Source of the DNA: Planctomycetota bacterium | Lineage (GTDB): Bacteria > Planctomycetota > GCA-002687715 | DNA length: 7,373 nt | Assembly (NCBI GenBank): GCA_013213915.1 | Contig: JABSRK010000176.1 | Location: forward strand, 1 to 7,373 | Direction: 5' to 3' | In this document: in pieces, positions 1 through 4,665 of the stretch | Position numbering within the stretch: position 1 is the stretch's first letter | Layout of the letters: every line of letters starts with the position of its first letter | Made by a program: the position numbers and the translations under genes | Notes under the pieces: model-generated | Seen by the model: the letters and a program-made list of their open reading frames with translations, nothing else | What the model was told of the DNA's origin: nothing | Databases searched by the model: none

Positions 1-494
1 AGGACCTCACGCAGGCGCTGTGTGGATCCGTCGACGAATCCGGGGGACCCGTGGGCGTCGATGATGCATGTCGTTCCTGCCTGGAGGGCGCGCAGGGCGC
101 CACCGAACGTTGCGCAGATCACCGAGGCTTCGTCGTGTGAGGACGCGCGGGCCCGCCGCCGTCCCGCGCGGTCGGTGTCGTCGTCTGACGCCCTGGCGAG
201 GCCCGGGAACGGGTCCAGAGCGATGTTCGTGTAAGCGCTGACGAGGCCCGGAATCACGACGCGTTCGCGAGCATCCACACGATAGACGTCCCCGCGGGGG
301 TTGAGACGTCGTCCCGTTTTCGAGATCACGCCGTTCTCGATGAGCACGTCTCCGTGGGTCACAGAAGGCGGATCGAACGAGACCAGCGTCGTGTTCTCGA
401 TGAGGACGCGCGTGGCGATGCGTGCGCCGGTTGATGGAGGAGGAGGCCGGTGGCTCGGTCGCCCGCGTCCGCGGTCGCGATGGCCGCCGCGCAT
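1..494 (-). CDS. SsnA/chlorohydrolase-like amidohydrolase, N-terminal part; metal motif degenerate
   Basis: Partial gene; the C-terminal part lies beyond base 1. The frame reads a composite-domain start (RVLIENTTLVSFDP, DVLIENGVIS), then the beta-strand VIPGLVSAY, then an alanine-rich helix and GTTCIIDAHGSPGFVDGS at residues 142-159. This is the order seen in amidohydrolase-superfamily proteins. It best fits SsnA, which has 'PGIVCSHNHF' and 'SVIDHHASPAYIGGS' at the same places (from memory, not aligned by software). Family members hydrolyse C-N bonds using metal held first by an HxH pair. Here that pair is Tyr88-Thr-Asn90, so standard metal binding is doubtful; DHHASP is also reduced to DAHGSP. 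The start is the only in-frame ATG (492-494) after the upstream stop, with GGAGGA directly against it, which is too close for an ideal ribosome site. The first 25 residues are Arg/Pro-rich and look unlike coding sequence. It is the last visible gene of a leftward group of three. Confidence 0.72.
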   Translation of the reverse strand, partial: MRGGHRDRGRGRPSHRPPPPSTGARIATRVLIENTTLVSFDPPSVTHGDVLIENGVISKTGRRLNPRGDVYRVDARERVVIPGLVSAYTNIALDPFPGLARASDDDTDRAGRRRARASSHDEASVICATFGGALRALQAGTTCIIDAHGSPGFVDGSTQRLREV

Positions 495-541
495 TCCTCC
501 GTCCCTACCGTGAGTCGCTGAACCACGGTCGTCGTTTCCAC
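418..541 (-). other. Coding-like stretch in another frame at the amidohydrolase N-terminus (possible frameshift)
   Basis: On the minus strand, the frame starting at GTG (539-541) reads VETTTVVQRLTVGTEECAAA and then an Ala/Asp-rich stretch ending GLLLHQPAHA. Its third codon positions are mostly G or C, as in the genes nearby. At about base 418 this frame turns into Arg/Ser-rich nonsense (stop 359-361), and the amidohydrolase frame becomes protein-like instead. The amidohydrolase frame upstream of that point is the poor-looking Arg/Pro leader. This pattern fits one gene split by a single-base indel, real or an assembly error, near a CCT repeat. The alternative is chance coding bias in GC-rich spacer DNA. 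No ribosome site of good spacing precedes the GTG. Confidence 0.35.
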
Positions 542-605
542 GTCCCTGGGGCGCGGACGAGCCTCCTCGACGTCGGCGTTGTCTGGCGATGGGTCTTCCC
601 CTGTC

Positions 606-1199
606 TCAGAGCCCGATAGCGCCCACCGGCAGGTCCAGCTCGGCGGGTACTCCCGGGAAGTTCCGTTCAATGAAGTCGTCGTGGGCCTCGCGGGTCTTCC
701 GCGAGAGCACCTCGTCCAGCCCGTCCGAGCACTTGCCGCAGAGCGAGCTCACGTTGGCGATCAATCGATCGCCGATGAGGATACCGCCGATGCTGTGTTC
801 ATCAGCGTAGGCTTCGTCCTGGGCGCCGCATCGCTGGCAGCGGTCCGGATCCTGGGCAGGATTTGGCGACGTGCCAAGCCCGTCCTGGTCTTCTTGCCCC
901 AGTACCTGGAGGATGCGGTCGATCTCGTCCGTGGGGTCGAACGTGCCTGCCGTGTATTCGCGGATACGTTCGATGCTCTCCTCCGAGAACTCGCGAAGAA
1001 TGAGCATCTGGCACGCGACACAGATGGCGAATTCCAGCACGACCTCGCCTTGCCGGATGACCTTCTCGACGGCGTAGGGCGTCCACGTATCCAGCAGCCC
1101 GGTGCCGCAGTCGACGCAACTTTCGAACGGGCCGCACCCGTAGACCGAATGCAGAATTGGCGGTACGCCCGCCGGTGTCTCCTCGTCCGGTGGGAGCAT
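606..1199 (-). CDS. Uncharacterised 197-aa protein with four CxxC pairs (possible zinc-binding)
   Basis: I do not recognise the family. The protein is soluble, with no signal peptide or membrane segment. Cysteines fall in pairs: C28-x2-C31 (plus C22), C60-x2-C63, C121-x2-C124 and C154-x2-C157. The spacing allows two zinc-ribbon-like sites, one from the first two pairs and one from the last two, separated by a Glu/Asp-rich stretch (residues 68-120). The C-terminus is a charged helix (LDEVLSRKTREAHDDFIERN) followed by a short hydrophobic end. The start is ATG at 1197-1199, 12 bases after the stop of the upstream gene, so the two are probably co-transcribed. No Shine-Dalgarno sequence is visible, so translation may be coupled. 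Zinc binding is inferred from the cysteines; redox or iron-sulfur use cannot be excluded. Confidence 0.78.
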   Translation of the reverse strand: MLPPDEETPAGVPPILHSVYGCGPFESCVDCGTGLLDTWTPYAVEKVIRQGEVVLEFAICVACQMLILREFSEESIERIREYTAGTFDPTDEIDRILQVLGQEDQDGLGTSPNPAQDPDRCQRCGAQDEAYADEHSIGGILIGDRLIANVSSLCGKCSDGLDEVLSRKTREAHDDFIERNFPGVPAELDLPVGAIGL

Positions 1200-1211
1200 C
1201 GTGCGGGAAGT

Positions 1212-1526
1212 TTAGCAGTTTCGCCCGTCCAGCCACGCGAGCGCTGAAGGCGCGTCGTCGGGAATAATCCGCGGCGTTTCGGCGACGCCACGTTGGGCTG
1301 CAGAGGTGAGCAGGGCCGTCAACGCATCGAGGGACGAGGCGTATCGGTCACCGACGATGGAGCCGTGAGGGCCGTACGCTGTCATGACGGCGCCCTCGGC
1401 GGTCTGCTGCACGACGAGATAGCGCACCGCCGAGCGAGGAACGACCCAGTCCTCACCGAGATCGGCGGTGAACAGCGCGGGATCCGGTGGGGTACCCTCA
1501 GGGAGACGGGTTCCGAGTCGAGCCAT
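1212..1526 (-). CDS. Uncharacterised 104-aa protein
   Basis: A small soluble protein of no family I recognise. It opens MARLGTRLPEGTPPDPALFT, then has WVVPRSAVRYLVVQQ and AVMTAYGPHGSIVGDRY, which look like beta strands joined by a Gly-rich turn. A helix (SLDALTALLTSAAQRG) and a Trp-containing tail (SALAWLDGRNC) follow. Third codon positions are GC-rich, as in its neighbours. The ATG (1524-1526) lies inside CCATGG and has no Shine-Dalgarno sequence. The same minus-strand frame stays open far upstream, but that part is antisense to aroA and has aroA's reversed codon pattern, so it is not part of the gene. It is the first gene of the leftward group and is divergent from aroA. Confidence 0.65.
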   Translation of the reverse strand: MARLGTRLPEGTPPDPALFTADLGEDWVVPRSAVRYLVVQQTAEGAVMTAYGPHGSIVGDRYASSLDALTALLTSAAQRGVAETPRIIPDDAPSALAWLDGRNC

Positions 1527-1584
1527 GGGAGAGAGCCAAGAACGTCCTTGTGCATTCGGAGGCGACGACGGTAACACGTTGGAG

Positions 1585-2865
1585 GTGCCTTCCGTCACGG
1601 TTCGCCCACCGGCCGGCGCTGGCGCTGAGGACCTCGTCCTCGTCTCGCCGCCGTCGAAGAGCCATGCGCTCCGCGCACTCGCCACTGCCGCGGTTTGCGG
1701 GGGCGGTTCGTTGCGTGGAATGCCGCGGCCCTGGCCGGATGACGTCCTGTTCTTCGTGCGGGCCCTCGAGGCGCTCGGTGTCCCGCTCACGGCGCTGGAT
1801 GACGGCGTCAGCATTGACGGCGCGATGCCACGTGGCGGCGATCCCGTCACGGTGAACGCGGGCGACGGCGCTGCGCCCGCTCGGTTCTTGCTGGCTCTGG
1901 GCGCCCTGGCGGAGCGTCCGGTCTCGGTCACCGGTGGCGGGCGGCTGTCTGTGCGTCCCATGGCGCCGTTGCTCCGAGCGCTGGAGTCGCTCGGGGCCAC
2001 CGTTGACGGCGGCCCTGGGTTGCCCGCGACCGTGCATGGCCCGCTACGGGGTGGACGAGAGCTCACGGTGGACGGGAGCGTGTCGAGCCAGTTCTTGTCC
2101 GCGCTGCTGTTGATCGCTCCCGCGATCGACGGTGAAGTCGACTTTCGCACCACCCATGCGCAGGTGTCGCGTCCGTACCTTGACCTCACGCGCGCGGTCA
2201 TGGCCGAGTCGGGTGTGGTCGTCGGCGAAGACCTGGTCGTCGTGGGTGGTGCGGCGTACCAACCAGCGGACGTCTGTGTGGAGAGCGATTGGTCAGGGGC
2301 GACGGTGCTTCTCGCCGCGGCGCCGTTCCTCGGGCGTGCTGTTTGTGTCCCGCGGTTGAACCCGAATTCGCGCCAACCCGACCGTTTGTTCGTCGAACAT
2401 CTCTCGGGCCTTGGCCTTGATGTCTCGTCGCGCGACACGGATGGGGTGCGCGTGGCGGGGACCGTCACACGTGGAGGTACGTTCGACCTTGCGGATTGCC
2501 CTGATGCCGCACCCGCGCTCGCGGCGGTCGGCGCGCTCGGATGCGAGCCCGTCCGCATTGTCGGCGCCGCTCACCTGCGTCACAAGGAGAGCGATCGCAT
2601 CGCCGTTCTCGTGGACATGCTGCGAGCTTCGGGTGTCAGCGCCGAGGCGTTCGACGACGGGCTCCAGGTCGTTGGTCCGCTCTCCGCGGCGACCGGCGAT
2701 CCCGTTGCGCTCACCGTTCGCGCCGATCATCGCATGGCGATGGCGGGGGCGTTGCTGGGGCTACGACGTTCCGTCCTCATCGACGACGCCCATTGCGTTG
2801 CCAAGTCGTTCCCCGGTTTCTTCGAACAGTGGCCTGGAGCGATCGAGTGGGGAACCGAGAATTGA
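1585..2865 (+). CDS. aroA: 3-phosphoshikimate 1-carboxyvinyltransferase (EPSP synthase)
   Basis: Makes 5-enolpyruvylshikimate-3-phosphate from shikimate-3-phosphate and phosphoenolpyruvate, the sixth step of the shikimate pathway. At 426 aa it matches the usual length. Family landmarks appear in order: PPSKSHALR (K25, S26, R30), the phosphoenolpyruvate loop at 91-101, LSVRPMAPL with R124, SVSSQF (S167-Q169), SRPYLDLT, VESDWSGAT, CPDAAP with the catalytic Asp307, LRHKESDRI (K334, E335), DHRMAMA (R383) and VAKSFPGFF (K407). The loop reads D94-G-A-A-P-A-R100 in place of the common NAGTAMR, so the position of E. coli Gly96 is Ala. The start is uncertain. GTG 1585 begins the conserved part; TTG 1579 and ATG 1525 are in frame upstream, but codons 1528-1584 have much lower GC at third positions than the gene. 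No good ribosome site is seen for any of them. The stop overlaps the next gene's start. Confidence 0.96.
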   Translation: MPSVTVRPPAGAGAEDLVLVSPPSKSHALRALATAAVCGGGSLRGMPRPWPDDVLFFVRALEALGVPLTALDDGVSIDGAMPRGGDPVTVNAGDGAAPARFLLALGALAERPVSVTGGGRLSVRPMAPLLRALESLGATVDGGPGLPATVHGPLRGGRELTVDGSVSSQFLSALLLIAPAIDGEVDFRTTHAQVSRPYLDLTRAVMAESGVVVGEDLVVVGGAAYQPADVCVESDWSGATVLLAAAPFLGRAVCVPRLNPNSRQPDRLFVEHLSGLGLDVSSRDTDGVRVAGTVTRGGTFDLADCPDAAPALAAVGALGCEPVRIVGAAHLRHKESDRIAVLVDMLRASGVSAEAFDDGLQVVGPLSAATGDPVALTVRADHRMAMAGALLGLRRSVLIDDAHCVAKSFPGFFEQWPGAIEWGTEN

Positions 2866-3584
2866 CGCGCCCGCTCGTCATCGCCCACCGAGGGGGCGCG
2901 GGGGAGGGCCCCGAGAACACGCGCACGGCGTTCGCGCGCGCGCTCGGCGCGGGGGCAGACGGTATCGAGTGCGATGTCCACCTCACGGCTGACGGCGTCC
3001 TCGTGGTTCACCACGATCTCGCGGTCGCGACGACGCCTGGTGGCGAGGCAATTCCGATCGCGTCTCTCACCTGCGAGACCGTCACGGGATGCGATCTGGG
3101 TTGGACCCACGGCCCGGCGTTCGACGGCGAGACCGCTCCGACTTTCGACGAGGTGATCGATCTCGTCGGGACGGCGCTCCTGATGGTCGAGATGAAGCGC
3201 GGCCCGGACGATCGTGTTCTTGGTGAGGCGCTCGCTGCCCGTCTCGCGCGCGATCCTCACCTCGACCGCCGGATCGCCGCGTCGTTCGCCACCGACGCCC
3301 TCGTGGCCGTGAAGATGGGCTGTCCCCAGATCCGTCGCCTCGGCCTCGTCCGGGAGGCCTTCGATATCGAAGCCCAACTCGCCCAGGAACTCTGGGGACA
3401 GGGGTTCTTACGGGACCTGATCCCCGGGCCGGAACCCGACCAGGCCCGGGCCCGGGGCCGCCAGGTCTGGGCCTGGACCGTGGACGCCTCCGACCAGTTA
3501 TCCTCGTTGATGGCTGCCGGGGTAGAGGCCCTCATCACCGACGTTCCGGAGGCCATTGTTCAGGCGCTCGACGAGCAGTTGTGA
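2862..3584 (+). CDS. Glycerophosphodiester phosphodiesterase family protein (GDPD)
   Basis: Family members cleave glycerophosphodiesters to glycerol-3-phosphate and an alcohol, using a TIM barrel and a divalent metal. All key residues are visible: HRG (H9, R10), PENT (18-20), GIECDVHLT with metal ligands E36 and D38, VVHHD with catalytic H51, VEMK with E110 and K112, and the C-terminal VWAWTVD and ITDVPE. At 240 aa it is the compact single-domain form. There is no signal peptide, so it is probably cytoplasmic. The start TTG (2862-2864) overlaps the aroA stop TGA (2863-2865) and has GGGGAA about 8 bases upstream; GTG 2847 is an in-frame alternative. The overlap implies translational coupling with aroA, although the functions are unrelated. 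From about 3380 codon choice changes (CGG, GCC, GGG and two TTA codons) relative to the first two thirds. Confidence 0.95.
   Translation: MTRPLVIAHRGGAGEGPENTRTAFARALGAGADGIECDVHLTADGVLVVHHDLAVATTPGGEAIPIASLTCETVTGCDLGWTHGPAFDGETAPTFDEVIDLVGTALLMVEMKRGPDDRVLGEALAARLARDPHLDRRIAASFATDALVAVKMGCPQIRRLGLVREAFDIEAQLAQELWGQGFLRDLIPGPEPDQARARGRQVWAWTVDASDQLSSLMAAGVEALITDVPEAIVQALDEQL
3414..3467 (+). repeat. GC-rich inverted repeat inside the GDPD gene
   Basis: GACCTG (3414-3419) and CAGGTC (3462-3467) form an outer arm. CCCCGGGCC (3422-3430) and GGCCCGGGG (3449-3457) form a perfect 9-bp inner arm. A small asymmetric interior loop separates the arms and the apical loop is 18 bases. It lies in the part of the gene with altered codon use. 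It could be a chance result of GC-rich codons or the remains of an inserted palindromic element. The protein is not visibly interrupted. Confidence 0.45.
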
Positions 3585-3655
3585 ACCCGGGTGCTGGTCG
3601 CATCACGGTCGTCGCCGAGAAGGGCGATGTCGTGGCGGTGGGCACGCACAACTGA
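3581..3655 (+). CDS. Possible 24-aa ORF coupled to GDPD; resembles an ABC-ATPase tail
   Basis: GTG (3581-3583) overlaps the GDPD stop TGA (3582-3584) and opens a 24-codon frame to TGA 3653-3655. The product contains GRITVVAEKGDVVAVGTHN. This resembles the end of ABC-transporter ATPase domains, typically of the form 'DRIvVLd.GrVve.GTHeeL'. The codons are GC-rich at third positions, like real genes here. It could be the relic of a lost ABC transporter gene, a real coupled micropeptide, or chance. Similarity is judged from memory over about 17 residues, so confidence is low. Confidence 0.25.
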   Translation: MNPGAGRITVVAEKGDVVAVGTHN

Positions 3656-3659
3656 TGCG

Positions 3660-3685
3660 CCCCGTGGAGCTCCGGTTCCACGGGG
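3660..3685. terminator. Hairpin between convergent GDPD and cutC genes, likely bidirectional terminator
   Basis: CCCCGTGGA (3660-3668) and TCCACGGGG (3677-3685) form a perfect 9-bp stem with an 8-base loop. The stem touches the cutC stop codon (3686-3688) on the minus strand and lies 75 bases past the GDPD stop on the plus strand. No T-run follows on either side, so it is not a textbook intrinsic terminator. Its position between convergent genes still makes termination or 3'-end protection the likely role. Confidence 0.65.
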
Positions 3686-4375
3686 TCATGACGGCGGTCG
3701 TCCTTCGATCCCGAGCGCGCGACGCATGGCGCGGATCTCGACCGGGTCCGTGCGGCCATCCGTGGACGCGCTGCCGTGCAGTTCGACCGCGCCTGTCGCG
3801 TCCGCCACGTCGCGGACGTTCACAGCCCGCAGCCCGCACCCCGGCATGACGATCAGGCGTCCCGCGGCGCGTTGGACGAGGCGACGGATGAGGTCCTTGC
3901 CCTGTGGCGCCGTCCGGGCCTGTCCTGACGTCAAGAGGCGCGCGATCCCGAGTTCGACGAGGGCGTCGAGGGCAGACTCCGGCTCTCTGGCATCGTCGAA
4001 TGCACGGTGGAACGTGACAGGGAGCGGGCGCGCGCGCGCCACCAGGTCGGAGACCTTGGCGATATCGAGATCGCCGTTTGACGTCAGGCATCCGAGGACG
4101 ACGCCATCGGCGCCGTTAGCCTTGGCGTGGTCGATGGCTGTCTCCATCACACGGACTTCGTCCGCCGTGTAGACGAAGTCGCCGCCCCGCGGACGGATCA
4201 TCACCATGATGGGCGCGGACGTCAGCTTCCGTGCGCGTTCGAGGACCTGGGGATCGGGCGTGACGCCGCCGATGGGCAGGTCAGCGCACAACTCGACGCG
4301 GTCGGCGCCCGCATTCGTGGCGACGGTGACGTCAGACGTGTTGTCGACGCAGATCTCGAGCAGTCGTTGTGTCAT
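3686..4375 (-). CDS. cutC: CutC family protein (copper homeostasis)
   Basis: A 229-aa cytoplasmic TIM-barrel protein, close to the usual CutC length. Family signatures appear in order: LEICVDN (6-12), RVELCADLPIGGVTP (26-40), IRPRGGDFVYT (60-70), GADGVVLGCL (88-97), TFHRAFD (121-127), LLTSGQ (147-152), VMPGCGL (176-182) and ELHGSA (198-203). The family is linked to copper tolerance and Cu(I) binding. In E. coli, however, cutC phenotypes have been traced to MicL, a small RNA made from the 3' end of the gene, so the enzyme role is unsettled. Candidate soft-metal ligands are C9, C30, C96 and C180. The start is ATG 4373-4375 with no clear Shine-Dalgarno sequence. The gene stands alone on this strand, and its promoter should lie in 4376-4500. 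Confidence 0.96.
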   Translation of the reverse strand: MTQRLLEICVDNTSDVTVATNAGADRVELCADLPIGGVTPDPQVLERARKLTSAPIMVMIRPRGGDFVYTADEVRVMETAIDHAKANGADGVVLGCLTSNGDLDIAKVSDLVARARPLPVTFHRAFDDAREPESALDALVELGIARLLTSGQARTAPQGKDLIRRLVQRAAGRLIVMPGCGLRAVNVRDVADATGAVELHGSASTDGRTDPVEIRAMRRALGIEGRPPS

Positions 4376-4412
4376 GGAAAGGTGCGCACCGATACGGATT
4401 CAGGACCATCAC

Positions 4413-4468
4413 GGGTTGGCACGGCTCCGGGCACACAGGTTGGCGGGACGTCGAGCTCGTGCCAACCC
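4413..4468 (+). ncRNA. Long stem-loop with a repeated GGTTGGC motif; possible structured leader or small RNA
   Basis: GGGTTGGCACGGCTC (4413-4427) pairs with GAGCTCGTGCCAACCC (4453-4468) over 15 base pairs with a single bulged T at 4457. The apical loop is 25 bases. GGTTGGC at 4414-4420 recurs at 4438-4444 in the loop, and both copies are complementary to GCCAACC (4461-4467). Two alternative pairings are therefore possible, as in switch-type RNAs. Strand is not certain, because the stem also exists on the minus strand as cutC leader. I match it to no known RNA family. A binding site for a dimeric protein is the main alternative. Confidence 0.4.
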
Positions 4469-4472
4469 CCTG

Positions 4473-4493
4473 CCGATTGCTGAATCGGAGGTG
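4473..4493 (+). promoter_or_regulatory. Short hairpin overlapping a Shine-Dalgarno sequence
   Basis: CCGATT (4473-4478) and AATCGG (4483-4488) form a perfect 6-bp stem with a GCTG loop. The end of the 3' arm is the first two bases of GGAGGTG (4487-4493). That ribosome site is 8 bases from TTG 4500, good spacing for the short ORF there. The stem could limit access to the site. It might also simply extend the larger structure just upstream. Confidence 0.35.
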
Positions 4494-4499
4494 TAGCGG

Positions 4500-4665
4500 T
4501 TGAAGAAGCTCAGGCAGGCTCAGGAGGCGTTCGCCAGGGCGGCGGAACTCGCCGTTCTCCTCAAGGGATTGGGGCCGCACCTGGAGCCGAATCGACCGAG
4601 CCGGGTGTCAGGTAACAGCCAGCCCTTCGGGTATCATGACGCCCCCGTAAATCGGGGGGCCTCCC
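4500..4665 (+). other. Coding-like segment, possible short ORF or gene remnant (TTG start)
   Basis: From TTG 4500, preceded by GGAGGTG, the frame reads MKKLRQAQEAFARAAELAVL and then LKGLGPHLEPN, an amphipathic helix with GC-rich third positions. The frame has no stop before 4868. After about 4615 it loses protein character, and from 4666 it overlaps the HEAT gene in a different frame, so the full ORF is unlikely to be real. It may be the 5' end of a decayed gene or a leader peptide that has lost its stop. I recognise no family. Confidence 0.25.
4641..4659 (+). promoter_or_regulatory. GC hairpin covering the ribosome site of the HEAT-protein gene
   Basis: CCCCCG (4642-4647) pairs with CGGGGG (4653-4658) around a TAAAT loop. 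The run of six G (4654-4659) is the only purine-rich tract at Shine-Dalgarno distance from ATG 4666, so folding would hide it. It could be translational control. It could instead be a weak terminator for transcripts entering from the left, though no T-run follows. Confidence 0.45.

Larger units (their letters stand above)
4376..4665. other. 290-base intergenic region between divergent cutC and HEAT-protein genes, rich in structure
   Basis: It must hold the cutC promoter (minus) and the promoter of the HEAT/ferredoxin/kinase group (plus). I see no convincing -35/-10 pair for either. It does hold a long stem-loop at 4413-4468, a short hairpin at 4473-4488 followed by a good Shine-Dalgarno sequence, a coding-like segment from TTG 4500 to about 4615, and a GC hairpin at 4641-4659. 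Each is listed separately. Confidence 0.6.

Noticed and set aside
579..1247. 222-codon plus-strand ORF opposite the Cys-rich gene
   Set aside because: The opposite strand has paired CxxC motifs and better codon bias. This ORF also runs through the start region of that gene and shows no recognisable motif.
1212..2558. Long open frame of 448 codons on the minus strand
   Set aside because: Most of it is antisense to aroA and rich in Ser/Arg/Pro, the usual shadow of a GC-rich gene. Only the last 104 codons, past aroA's conserved start, look coding, and these are annotated.
2541..2861. N-terminal extension of the GDPD frame
   Set aside because: It overlaps the conserved C-terminus of aroA in another frame and is Arg-rich nonsense. 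The GDPD fold begins at the TTG.
3591..4172. 193-codon plus-strand ORF
   Set aside because: It is the shadow of cutC, and its product is Arg/Ser-rich with no family motif.
4376..4665. tRNA, SRP RNA, tmRNA or a named riboswitch in the intergenic region
   Set aside because: No cloverleaf, no conserved SRP tetraloop region and no tmRNA tag or T-arm sequence is present. The hairpins match no known class I can recall.
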